A stretch of DNA of 9,467 bases, taken from DATLYH01 sp035575035. Its GTDB lineage: Bacteria; Planctomycetota; Planctomycetia; Gemmatales; Gemmataceae. The stretch covers positions 1 through 9,467 of the forward strand of contig DATLYH010000276.1 of assembly GCA_035575035.1 (NCBI GenBank). The letters run 5' to 3'. Below the pieces are notes generated by a model. That model had not been told where the DNA came from. It did not search any database and saw only the letters and a list, made by a program, of their open reading frames with translations. Of this stretch, positions 1 to 8,070 are shown piece after piece. How positions within the stretch are numbered: position 1 is the first letter of the stretch; each line of letters opens with the position of its first letter. A program made the position numbers and the translations under genes.

Positions 1-3
1 GGA

Positions 4-636
4 ATGAAGATTGTCAAGTACCCGCATCCTGCCCTGCGCCACAAGGCCAGGCCCCTGACGAGCATCGACAACCGGGTGCGACAGCACGCCGCCCAGATGC
101 TCGAGTTGATGTACGAGGCCCACGGCCTGGGGTTGGCCGCCAACCAGGTCGCCCTGCCTTATCAGATGCTCGTGATGAACGACACCGCCGACCCGCAGCA
201 GAAGGAGCACGAGCTGGTCTGTATCAACCCGGTGATCGTCGAGCGCAAGGGGTCGGTCGAGGCGGAGGAAGGGTGCCTGAGTTTTCCCAAGTTGTACCAG
301 AAGGTCCGCCGTGCCAAGACGGTGAAGGTCCGCGCGTACAACCTCGAGGGCAAGCTGGTCGAGATCGACGGTAGCGACCTGAGGGCCCGGGTGCTGCAAC
401 ATGAGATCGACCATCTGCACGGCGTGCTGTTTATCGACAAGATGGGGCTGATCGGCCAACTCGCCAGCCGGGGAATGCTCCGCGAGTTCGAGCGCGACTA
501 CCGCAAGGCCCAGGAGCGCGGCGAGATCCCGCCGGACGCCGAGATCGTCAAGCAGTTGGCGGCGCTGGAGGAGGAACTGCTCAACCCGCCCGTCGCGCCG
601 GCGCCGGCGGTCGGCAGCGAGCCGCCCCTCCTATGA
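4..636 (+). CDS. def: Peptide deformylase
   Basis: This 210-residue cytoplasmic metalloenzyme removes the formyl group from the N-terminal methionine of nascent proteins. All three family motifs are visible: GLGLAANQ at residues 41-48, EGCLS at 89-93 with metal-ligand Cys91, and QHEIDH at 132-137 with ligands His133 and His137 and catalytic Glu134. The N-terminus MKIVKYPHPALR is the normal family start, so the ATG at position 4 is very likely correct, although only three bases of upstream sequence are present and no ribosome binding site can be judged. The catalytic domain ends near residue 150. A charged, then Pro/Ala-rich tail of about 60 residues follows (for example NPPVAPAPAV), which is longer than in E. 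coli Def and probably dispensable for catalysis. The gene lies 30 bases before fmt, the enzyme that adds the same formyl group, and the two are probably co-transcribed. Confidence 0.97.
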   Translation: MKIVKYPHPALRHKARPLTSIDNRVRQHAAQMLELMYEAHGLGLAANQVALPYQMLVMNDTADPQQKEHELVCINPVIVERKGSVEAEEGCLSFPKLYQKVRRAKTVKVRAYNLEGKLVEIDGSDLRARVLQHEIDHLHGVLFIDKMGLIGQLASRGMLREFERDYRKAQERGEIPPDAEIVKQLAALEEELLNPPVAPAPAVGSEPPLL

Positions 637-666
637 GCGCCCCTCTCTAGGAAAGAATCGGACATC

Positions 667-1662
667 ATGCGCCTTGTGATGATGGGCACCGGCACCTTCG
701 CCGAGCCCACTTTTGAAGCTCTGCTGGCCAGTCCGCATCAGGTCGTCGGCCTGGTGACGCAGCCGGACCGCCCTGCTGGTCAGGAGCGCGGCTCCACCCG
801 CCAGACCGGCCGCGGCATGAAGACCATCGCTCAGGAGCACCATATCCCCGTCTACCAACCGGAGAGCATCAACACCCCCGAAGGGGTCGCCCGGTTGAAG
901 GAGTGGGCGCCCGACCTGTTGGTCGTTGCCGCCTATGGACAAATCCTGTCGAACGACGTGCTGTCGGTCCCGCGGCACGGCGGCATCAATGTCCATGCCT
1001 CGCTCTTGCCGAAGTACCGCGGGGCTGCCCCGATCGCCTGGGCCATCTACCACGGCGAGACCCGCACCGGCGTGACCATCATCAAGATGTCGGTCCATCT
1101 TGATGCCGGCGATATGCTGGCCCAGGAGGCGATCGACATTGGACCCGAGGAGACGGCCGGCGAGTTGGAAGCCCGGCTGGCCCCGCTCGGCGCCCGGCTG
1201 GTCGTCCGGGTCATCGACCAGATCGCTGCGGGCACCGTTCAGGGGGTCAAGCAGGACCAGGCGCTGGCGACCCGGGCGCCCAAGCTGACCAAGGAGCACG
1301 GCCTGATCGACTGGACCCGCACGGCGGCGCAGGTTTGCAACCACGTCCGCGCCATGCAGCCGTGGCCGACGGCGTACACCTTCCTGCACCGGGCCGGCCA
1401 GCCGCCGCTGCGGGTGCTCATCACCCGGGCCGTCCCTTTCCCGGTGCGTCATGACCCGTCGGCCGCCCCGGGCACCATCTTCACCGACTCCCGGCGGCCG
1501 GGGGCGCTCCTGGTGGCGGCCGGCCTGGTTTCGCCGGAGGAGCGGACCGTCGTCGAGGTGACGGAATTGCAGCCGGCCGGCAAGCGGCGCATGGCCGCCG
1601 CCGAGTTCCTCCGCGGCCACCCGCCCCGGGAAGGGGACCACTTCGGCCCGGAAAAGTCATGA
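667..1662 (+). CDS. fmt: Methionyl-tRNA formyltransferase
   Basis: This 331-residue protein transfers a formyl group from 10-formyl-tetrahydrofolate to initiator Met-tRNA. The N-terminal Rossmann-like domain begins MRLVMMGTGTFAEPTF. The folate-binding signature SLLPKYRGAAPI is at residues 112-123. The catalytic triad is intact: Asn108 and His110 in GGINVHAS, and Asp146 in LDAGDM, with the His-to-Asp spacing of 36 residues seen in E. coli Fmt. The C-terminal OB-fold tRNA-binding domain starts near residue 205 (KLTKEHGLIDW) and contains VRAMQPWPTAYTF. Length is close to the family norm of about 315. A modest AGGAAAG lies about 12 bases before the ATG. The stop codon overlaps the rsmB start as ATGA, indicating translational coupling. 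Placement directly after def is the common bacterial arrangement. Confidence 0.97.
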   Translation: MRLVMMGTGTFAEPTFEALLASPHQVVGLVTQPDRPAGQERGSTRQTGRGMKTIAQEHHIPVYQPESINTPEGVARLKEWAPDLLVVAAYGQILSNDVLSVPRHGGINVHASLLPKYRGAAPIAWAIYHGETRTGVTIIKMSVHLDAGDMLAQEAIDIGPEETAGELEARLAPLGARLVVRVIDQIAAGTVQGVKQDQALATRAPKLTKEHGLIDWTRTAAQVCNHVRAMQPWPTAYTFLHRAGQPPLRVLITRAVPFPVRHDPSAAPGTIFTDSRRPGALLVAAGLVSPEERTVVEVTELQPAGKRRMAAAEFLRGHPPREGDHFGPEKS

Positions 1663-3086
1663 AGACCACCGTTCCTCGTTTCATGGGCCCTCGGCATACG
1701 GGCCGCAGCCTGGCGCTGCAGGTCCTGCTGACCTGCCGCACGGGCGACGCCTTTGTGCAAGAGGTCTTTGAAAAGGCCCTGGCGCAGGCGCCCTTGGAGC
1801 CGGCCGACCGCCGACTGGCCACGCAGCTGGCCTACGGTGTACTCCGCCGCCGCGGCACCCTCGACGCTCTGCTTCGGCCCTTGGTCAAACGGCAGCCGCA
1901 CCAGGTCGAGCCGTGGTTGTGGGAGGCCCTGCGCCTGGGGGCCTACCAACTCGCCCTGTTGACGCACATCCCACCGCACGCCGCCATCCATGAAACCGTC
2001 GAGCTGGCCGCGTTGTTCGGCCGGCCGCGAGGCAAGGGTTTCCTCAATGGCGTGCTGCGCAGCTGCGCCAGCCTGGTGACCGACGAGCGCACCGCTGCAC
2101 CGGCCACCGACGCCCTGCCGCTGGAAGGAGGCCAGTATCGCCGGCTGACCCGACCTGTGCTTCCCGACCCGGAGGGCCGTCCGGTAGAATACCTCTCGGC
2201 CGCGTTCTCCTTGCCGCGCTGGCTGGTGCTGCGCTGGCGCGAACGATATCCATGGGACGAGTGCCTGCGCCTGGGCTTCTGGTTTGCCGGTCCTGCGCCG
2301 CTCTGGCTGCGCGTTAACCCGCTGCGCACAACCCGGGAAGCGCTGCTGTCTGCCTTCGCCCGGGCAGGGATCGTGGCAGAGCCTGGGGAACATCCGCAGG
2401 CGGTCCGGCTGGCGGAGCACGCTGCGGTCCGCGAGTTGCCCGGCTACCCCGAGGGGTGGTTCACGGTGCAAGATCAGTCAGCGATGCGCGTGGCGTCGGC
2501 CCTGGCGCCAGAGCCGGGGATGTGTGTCCTGGACCTGTGCTCGGCTCCCGGCGGCAAGACGACGCATTTGGCCGAGTTGATGCGTAACGAGGGGCGGATC
2601 ATTGCCTGCGACGTGGACGAGCGCCGACTGCGGACGGTGGTCGAGCTGGGCCGGCGGCTGGGGATCACCATTATTGAGCCGTACCCGCTGCATCCGCCAT
2701 CTTCCCCATCTCCCCGCACGCCGGAGGAGAGGAAGTACGAGGAGCCGCCGTCCGGCCCGTTTGACGCTATCCTGGTGGACGTGCCATGCAGCAACACCGG
2801 CGTGCTTGGCCGGCGCCCCGAGGCACGCTGGCGGCTAAAGCCGGACGACTTCCGCCATCTGGTGCCCTTGCAGACCAAGCTGCTGTTGCAAGCGGGGGAG
2901 CGGATCAAGCCGGGCGGGGCGATCGTGTACTCGACGTGCAGCATCGAGCCGGAGGAGAACCGCGGCGTGGTGGCGGCGGTTTTGCAGGGCCTGCCCGAGC
3001 TGACGTTGGAGGCAGAGGAGGAGCAGGTGCCGGGCCGGCCGGCGGACGGCGGCTACTGGGCCCGGCTGCGGCGACGAACGCTATAG
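1659..3086 (+). CDS. rsmB: 16S rRNA (cytosine-967-C5)-methyltransferase RsmB
   Basis: This 475-residue S-adenosylmethionine (SAM)-dependent methyltransferase of the Sun/RsmB family acts on cytosine 967 (E. coli numbering) of 16S rRNA. An N-terminal NusB-like RNA-binding domain spans about residues 14-140 (LALQVLLTC, ATQLAYGVLRR, HETVELAALF, FLNGVLR). The C-terminal domain shows SAM motif I DLCSAPGGKT at 292-301, acidic motif II ACDVDERRL at 316-324, motif IV VDVPCSNTG at 373-381 with Cys377, and motif VI YSTCSIEPEEN at 424-434 with catalytic Cys427. The protein is longer than E. coli RsmB (429 residues). One reason is a Pro/Ser/Glu-rich stretch at about 340-367, placed where relatives carry a GDGR-type SAM-contacting motif, which I cannot find here. 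The chosen ATG overlaps the fmt stop by 4 bases; Met9 is an alternative start. The def-fmt-rsmB order supports the assignment. Confidence 0.93.
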   Translation: MKTTVPRFMGPRHTGRSLALQVLLTCRTGDAFVQEVFEKALAQAPLEPADRRLATQLAYGVLRRRGTLDALLRPLVKRQPHQVEPWLWEALRLGAYQLALLTHIPPHAAIHETVELAALFGRPRGKGFLNGVLRSCASLVTDERTAAPATDALPLEGGQYRRLTRPVLPDPEGRPVEYLSAAFSLPRWLVLRWRERYPWDECLRLGFWFAGPAPLWLRVNPLRTTREALLSAFARAGIVAEPGEHPQAVRLAEHAAVRELPGYPEGWFTVQDQSAMRVASALAPEPGMCVLDLCSAPGGKTTHLAELMRNEGRIIACDVDERRLRTVVELGRRLGITIIEPYPLHPPSSPSPRTPEERKYEEPPSGPFDAILVDVPCSNTGVLGRRPEARWRLKPDDFRHLVPLQTKLLLQAGERIKPGGAIVYSTCSIEPEENRGVVAAVLQGLPELTLEAEEEQVPGRPADGGYWARLRRRTL

Positions 3087-3089
3087 GAG
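3085..3089 (+). promoter_or_regulatory. Ribosome binding site of the Uma2 gene, overlapping the rsmB stop
   Basis: AGGAG lies 6 bases before the ATG at 3096 and shares its first two bases with the TAG stop codon of rsmB. The placement fixes the start of the downstream gene and suggests that its translation is coupled to rsmB. Confidence 0.7.
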
Positions 3090-3095
3090 CAGAAC

Positions 3096-3878
3096 ATGAA
3101 GGGGACAACGAAAACCCGGGGAACAACGAAGACCGAGGCGCCTAAACGCGGCGCTGTCGCTGACCTCCCGGCGGATGGATGGTTCGATCTTCCGATCCTG
3201 TACGAGGATGAAGGGCAGGAAGACATGGGAGATTCGGACATCCACACGCGAACCGCCGACATCTTGTTCTACGGGCTTCAGTTTCACCTGGGCGGGCAGG
3301 GACCGGAGCGGGTCTTCACCGACCTCAACCTGCATTATCAGCCGCGACGACCCAAGGCTTATGTTTCGCCCGATGTCATGATTGTGACTCCAACTCGAGC
3401 GCTGCCCAATGACGTCAGCTCTTATCGCGTTGGAACAGACGGCCCTGCTCCTTCGCTGGTGATTGAGGTCTTATCCGAGCGTACCCACCAGCAGAAAGAT
3501 TTAACCCAGAAGCCGAGGATCTACTCCAGACTAGGATGCCGGGAGTACATCTTGGTGGATGTGACCGGCAAGTTTCTGCCGGAGCGACTCCTCTTGAAGC
3601 GACGGCGGCCCGATGGCAGCTGGGTGGACGAGCAGGATGCCGACGGCGGGATAACGAGTTCCTTCGGCTTCCGCGTCGTTATCGACCCCGATGGACAGGT
3701 ACGTGTCTTGAACGCTCAGACGGGCACTCCCTACGCCCGCCCGGAGGAAGCCCAGACAGCGGTTGAGAAACTAGCCAAGGCGGAAAGGGCCGCACGCAAG
3801 GCGGAGGAGCGCATTCGTGCCCTGGAGGAGGAGTTGGCTCGGTTGCGCCAGAAGAAGCGGAAGCGCAAGGGGTCCTAA
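3096..3878 (+). CDS. Uma2 family (DUF820) PD-(D/E)XK nuclease-like protein with C-terminal coiled coil
   Basis: This 260-residue protein belongs to the Uma2/DUF820 family, a restriction-endonuclease-like fold that is heavily duplicated in cyanobacteria, Chloroflexi and planctomycetes and whose biological role is mostly unknown. The core runs from about residue 45 to 200. The likely metal-binding acids are Asp93 in YVSPDVMIV and Glu124 in SLVIEVLSERT. These are followed by the family-typical QQKDLTQKPRIYSRLGCREYILVD region, in which Lys134 and Tyr151 lie. The N-terminus has a short duplicated GTTKT motif and a basic patch. Residues about 216-260 form a predicted charged coiled coil (EKLAKAERAARKAEERI) ending in a lysine/arginine-rich tail, RQKKRKRKGS, which could bind nucleic acid. 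It starts 9 bases after rsmB with a good ribosome binding site, so it is probably in the same operon. Nuclease activity is inferred from the fold only. Confidence 0.88.
   Translation: MKGTTKTRGTTKTEAPKRGAVADLPADGWFDLPILYEDEGQEDMGDSDIHTRTADILFYGLQFHLGGQGPERVFTDLNLHYQPRRPKAYVSPDVMIVTPTRALPNDVSSYRVGTDGPAPSLVIEVLSERTHQQKDLTQKPRIYSRLGCREYILVDVTGKFLPERLLLKRRRPDGSWVDEQDADGGITSSFGFRVVIDPDGQVRVLNAQTGTPYARPEEAQTAVEKLAKAERAARKAEERIRALEEELARLRQKKRKRKGS
3102..3134 (+). repeat. Imperfect 15-base tandem repeat at the 5' end of the Uma2 gene
   Basis: GGGACAACGAAAACC at 3102-3116 recurs as GGAACAACGAAGACC at 3120-3134, a period of 18 bases with two mismatches. It encodes GTTKT-R-GTTKT at residues 3-13. The core Uma2 fold begins later, so this looks like a recently duplicated, dispensable N-terminal extension. 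Confidence 0.8.
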
Positions 3879-3954
3879 ACGGCGCAACTTGCGCAATGAG
3901 TTACCACACGGCCGGCGGCCACTGGGCGAGGTTATCGAGGAAATTAGGGTAGAA

Positions 3955-4311
3955 ATGCTCGCATTCGTTTTCATTGTTCCTTTCTTCGTGATGGCAATAG
4001 GCGTCGTCATGGCGTTCCTGGCCTTCGACAATTTGCTGCGTATAGAATACACCGATCATTCCGAGCATTGGCGCCAGGACGGCAAACCGATCGGCTTCTT
4101 CTGGATGCCGGCTGGCACAAGGTTCTTTTCGGGTTTAGCAGCCCGAAACAGACTGTTCTGGACGTGGTTGTCTGATGTACCTTCCTGGGCAGAGAGCAAC
4201 GAGCGGGCGAAATGGCTACTCCGACGCATCCGTGTAGGGATGATTCTGGGCGGTGTTGGTTGGCTCTCCTTTCTGGTCGGCCTTGGCTGTTTCTTCGCTG
4301 CTATCAGTTGA
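3955..4311 (+). CDS. Small two-helix membrane protein of unknown function
   Basis: I do not recognise this family. From the ATG at 3955 the product is 118 residues. A hydrophobic helix spans about residues 2-24 (FVFIVPFFVMAIGVVMAF). A hydrophilic, aromatic-rich central part (EYTDHSEHWRQDGKPIGFFW) carries a WLLRRIRVG segment before a second helix at about 94-116 (ILGGVGWLSFLVGLGCFF). The topology is a hairpin in the inner membrane, with both termini probably on the same side. The frame is open further upstream, to an ATG at 3817 inside the Uma2 gene, but those residues look like an out-of-frame shadow (WRRSWLGCARRSG). The protein-like hydrophobic pattern begins at 3955, where a weak AGGGT lies 4 bases upstream. 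By eye, base composition is less GC-rich than the neighbours. It sits between the Uma2 gene and miaB on the same strand, 76 bases after Uma2. No signal peptide cleavage site, catalytic motif or cysteine pair is evident. Confidence 0.68.
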   Translation: MLAFVFIVPFFVMAIGVVMAFLAFDNLLRIEYTDHSEHWRQDGKPIGFFWMPAGTRFFSGLAARNRLFWTWLSDVPSWAESNERAKWLLRRIRVGMILGGVGWLSFLVGLGCFFAAIS

Positions 4312-4362
4312 TTTCCAAGGAAAACAGCGCCCTAAGTTGTCTAACATCAGGGTTGTCATTCG

Positions 4363-5850
4363 ATGCCCCGGAAACTCTACCTCGAAACCGTCGGCTGTCA
4401 GATGAACGTGCTCGACAGCGAGTTGGTCGTCAGTGCCCTCCGCCGCCAGGGCTACGAGTTGACCCCCTCGCCGACCGAGGCCGATGTCATTCTCTTTAAC
4501 ACTTGCAGTGTCCGTCAGCATGCCGAGGACAAAATCTACAGCGCCCTTGGCCGGCTCCGGGCCCACAAGCGCCGCCATCCGAGCAAGGTCATCGGCGTCC
4601 TCGGCTGCATGGCCCAGAAAGACCAGGACCTTATCCGCCGCCGGGCGCCCCATGTCGATATCGTCTGCGGCACCGGCCAGCTCGCCCGCCTGCCGGAGCT
4701 GATCGCCGCGGTCCAGCGCACCGGCCGGCCGCAGCTCGCCCTCAGCCTCGACCGCAAGGCGGCCTCGCGCCCCGAAGTCGAGCGCAGCTTCGAGAGCTAT
4801 GACCCGCTCCGCGACCCGTCGATGCGGCCGAACCGCTTCCAAGCGTATGTCCGCGTCATGATCGGCTGCGACAAATTCTGCACCTACTGCATCGTCCCCC
4901 GCGTCCGCGGCCCGGAACAAAGCCGCCACCCCGAGCACATCGCTGCCGAGGTCCGCCAACTCGCCGACGAGGGGTGCAAAGAAGTCACTCTCCTCGGCCA
5001 GACGGTCAATAGTTACAAGTATGATTGCGGCGACGGCCGGCGCTTCCGCCTGTCCGACCTGCTGGCTCGCATCCACGACACCGCCGGCATCGAACGCATT
5101 AAGTTCATCACCAACTTCCCGCGCGACATGACCGACGACCTGCTCGACGCCGTGCGCCAGCTGCCCAAGGTCTGTCCTTATCTCCATGTGCCGGCGCAGT
5201 CGGGCTGCAACGAGGTGCTTCGGCGGATGAAACGGCTCTACACGGTGGAGTATTACCGTGAGATGCTGGCGCGTTGCCGGGAGCGGGTGCCGGGCGTCGC
5301 CATCTCCAGCGATTTCATCGTCGGCTTCTGCGGCGAGACAGAGGAGTCGTTCCAGCGGACTTGCGACCTGGTGCGTACCGCCGGCTTCAAGAACAGTTTC
5401 ATCTTCAAGTACAGCCCCCGCCCCGGCACCAAGGCCGACGAGCTGTACCCCGATGACGTGCCCGAGGAAGTCAAGCGGCGGCGCAACAACGACCTGCTGG
5501 CGATCCAGAACGCCGTCAGCCTGGCGGACCACCGCCGATGGATTGGGCAAACCGTCGAGGTGCTCGTTGAGGGGCCAAGTAAGAACGCCCTGAAGCACCC
5601 CGATGAAACCGGGCCGGTCCAGCTCACCGGCCGAACACGCACCGACCACATCGTCGTCTTCGAGGGGAACGAACGGCTGATTGGCCAGACAGTGCAGGTG
5701 AAGGTCGAGGAGGCGACGGCCTTCACCCTGTTCGGCACGGTGGTGACCAGCGAACAGATCGGCGTGGCCGTCGAGGACCGGTTCCCTGCCGCCCCGGCGG
5801 CCGGCGAAGCGGCTACCAAGCAGGGGCGGATCGCCCTGCCGCTGGTTTGA
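4363..5850 (+). CDS. miaB: tRNA-2-methylthio-N6-dimethylallyladenosine synthase MiaB
   Basis: This 495-residue radical-SAM methylthiotransferase adds a methylthio group to N6-isopentenyladenosine at position 37 of tRNAs reading UNN codons. The N-terminal UPF0004 domain (about residues 4-115) has the three cysteines of the auxiliary iron-sulfur cluster: Cys12 in ETVGCQMN, Cys48 in FNTCSVR and Cys82 in GCMAQ. The radical-SAM domain carries the CxxxCxxC motif as GCDKFCTYC, with Cys169, Cys173 and Cys176, followed by PRVRGPEQSR. TLLGQTVNSY, HVPAQSGCNEVLRRMKR and SDFIVGFCGETEESF are all MiaB-like. A C-terminal TRAM domain covers about 393-461 and is followed by a variable Ala-rich tail. NTCSVRQHAEDK and PAQSG favour MiaB over the paralogues RimO and MtaB. 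The start begins MPRKLYLETVGCQMN, the usual family opening; no strong ribosome binding site is visible. Confidence 0.95.
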   Translation: MPRKLYLETVGCQMNVLDSELVVSALRRQGYELTPSPTEADVILFNTCSVRQHAEDKIYSALGRLRAHKRRHPSKVIGVLGCMAQKDQDLIRRRAPHVDIVCGTGQLARLPELIAAVQRTGRPQLALSLDRKAASRPEVERSFESYDPLRDPSMRPNRFQAYVRVMIGCDKFCTYCIVPRVRGPEQSRHPEHIAAEVRQLADEGCKEVTLLGQTVNSYKYDCGDGRRFRLSDLLARIHDTAGIERIKFITNFPRDMTDDLLDAVRQLPKVCPYLHVPAQSGCNEVLRRMKRLYTVEYYREMLARCRERVPGVAISSDFIVGFCGETEESFQRTCDLVRTAGFKNSFIFKYSPRPGTKADELYPDDVPEEVKRRRNNDLLAIQNAVSLADHRRWIGQTVEVLVEGPSKNALKHPDETGPVQLTGRTRTDHIVVFEGNERLIGQTVQVKVEEATAFTLFGTVVTSEQIGVAVEDRFPAAPAAGEAATKQGRIALPLV

Positions 5851-5987
5851 TTTCTCATTTTGTCACAACGAACCCTCTGCCTGCGCCGGCGTTACGTGTG
5901 CCCTTGAACACCATCTTTACTTGGAGGGGTGAATCGTCTTGGTGTCCAGATGCTCAGCAGCCCGCACAATTCCCCCCAAACCCGCAT

Positions 5988-6015
5988 TTGACAAGTCTTC
6001 CGCATGTACTAAGGT
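5988..6015 (+). promoter_or_regulatory. Sigma70-type promoter candidate for the kinase leader
   Basis: A perfect -35 box TTGACA at 5988-5993 is separated by 16 bases from TAAGGT at 6010-6015, a weaker -10 box that matches TATAAT at three positions. Transcription would begin near 6022 and read toward the histidine kinase. The call rests on the consensus match and on its place in a non-coding gap before a new functional unit. Confidence 0.55.
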
Positions 6016-6083
6016 TGGGATGGGACAGTTCCCCTACTTCTCCCTCAGGGTTTGAGAGAGCAATTCTGCCGGAGCGCAACGGA

Positions 6084-6119
6084 GCCTCCAGGACCCATGC
6101 CGGGTCAGGGGGGCCTTTT
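6084..6119 (+). terminator. Terminator-like hairpin in the kinase leader (possible attenuator)
   Basis: GCCTCC at 6084-6089 can pair with GGGGGC at 6109-6114 (one T-G wobble). GACCC at 6092-6096 pairs with GGGTC at 6102-6106 around the loop ATGCC, and a two-by-two A/G mismatch separates the helices. C then TTTT follows at 6115-6119, the layout of an intrinsic terminator. It lies between the promoter candidate and the kinase start rather than directly after miaB. It could therefore act as an attenuator, or it could end either a short leader RNA or read-through from miaB. Confidence 0.5.
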
Positions 6120-6154
6120 GTTGCGCCGACGCCTTGCGCCCTGCGAGATCCGTC

Positions 6155-8053
<1,899 letters not shown>

Positions 8054-8056
<3 letters not shown>

Positions 8057-8070
8057 GCAGCTCGGGCTCA
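8054..8070. repeat. Short inverted repeat containing both convergent stop codons
   Basis: TGAGC at 8054-8058 and GCTCA at 8066-8070 are perfect inverted copies around a 7-base loop. The TGA stop of the kinase is in the left arm and the TGA stop of the opposing gene is in the right arm. There is no T-run on either side, so it is at most a weak bidirectional stem. Confidence 0.6.

Larger units (their letters stand above)
5851..6154 (+). other. Intergenic region and 5' leader between miaB and the histidine kinase
   Basis: I see no convincing gene in this stretch. Open frames crossing it lack family resemblance and read as Pro/Ser-rich shadows. It contains a promoter candidate at 5988-6015 and a terminator-like hairpin at 6084-6119, leaving a leader of about 130 bases before the kinase ATG. 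A small hairpin is also possible around 6049-6060 (TCTCCC, TCA, GGG, then GAGA after a TTT bulge). No clear terminator follows miaB in the first 100 bases. Confidence 0.6.

Noticed and set aside
633..650. Five-codon ORF ATGAGCGCCCCTCTCTAG overlapping the def stop
   Set aside because: It is too short to assess. The ATGA overlap with the def stop alone is not evidence of translation.
631..2471. Two long minus-strand open frames (336 and 340 codons) opposite fmt and rsmB
   Set aside because: They lie entirely opposite clear fmt and rsmB coding sequence, are rich in Arg/Gly/Gln from GC-skewed codons, and show no domain pattern. They are antisense shadows.
3882..3952. Palindrome GCGCAACTTGCGC (3882-3894) and an 18-codon ORF (3896-3952) ending just before the membrane protein
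   Set aside because: The ORF has no ribosome binding site, and the palindrome has no T-run or known operator match. Both are short enough to occur by chance in GC-rich sequence.
3817..3954. Upstream ATG start at 3817 for the small membrane protein
   Set aside because: It would overlap the Uma2 gene by 62 bases, and the added residues look like an out-of-frame translation. The ATG at 3955 begins exactly at the hydrophobic helix.
4308..4337. Possible promoter TTGATT...TAAGTT before miaB
   Set aside because: The spacer is 19 bases and both boxes are imperfect, so it is no better than chance and miaB may simply be read from upstream.
4216..5649. 477-codon minus-strand open frame opposite miaB
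   Set aside because: miaB has all six cluster cysteines and full family length on the plus strand. The opposite frame is Ala/Asp/Val-rich low-information sequence.
6020..6120. Cyclic-di-GMP (GEMM) riboswitch in the kinase leader
   Set aside because: GAGCGCAACGGAGCCTCC loosely recalls the GACGCAAAGCCTCCGG segment, but the GGCAAACC element and tetraloop/receptor layout are missing. I would not call it without a covariance-model hit.
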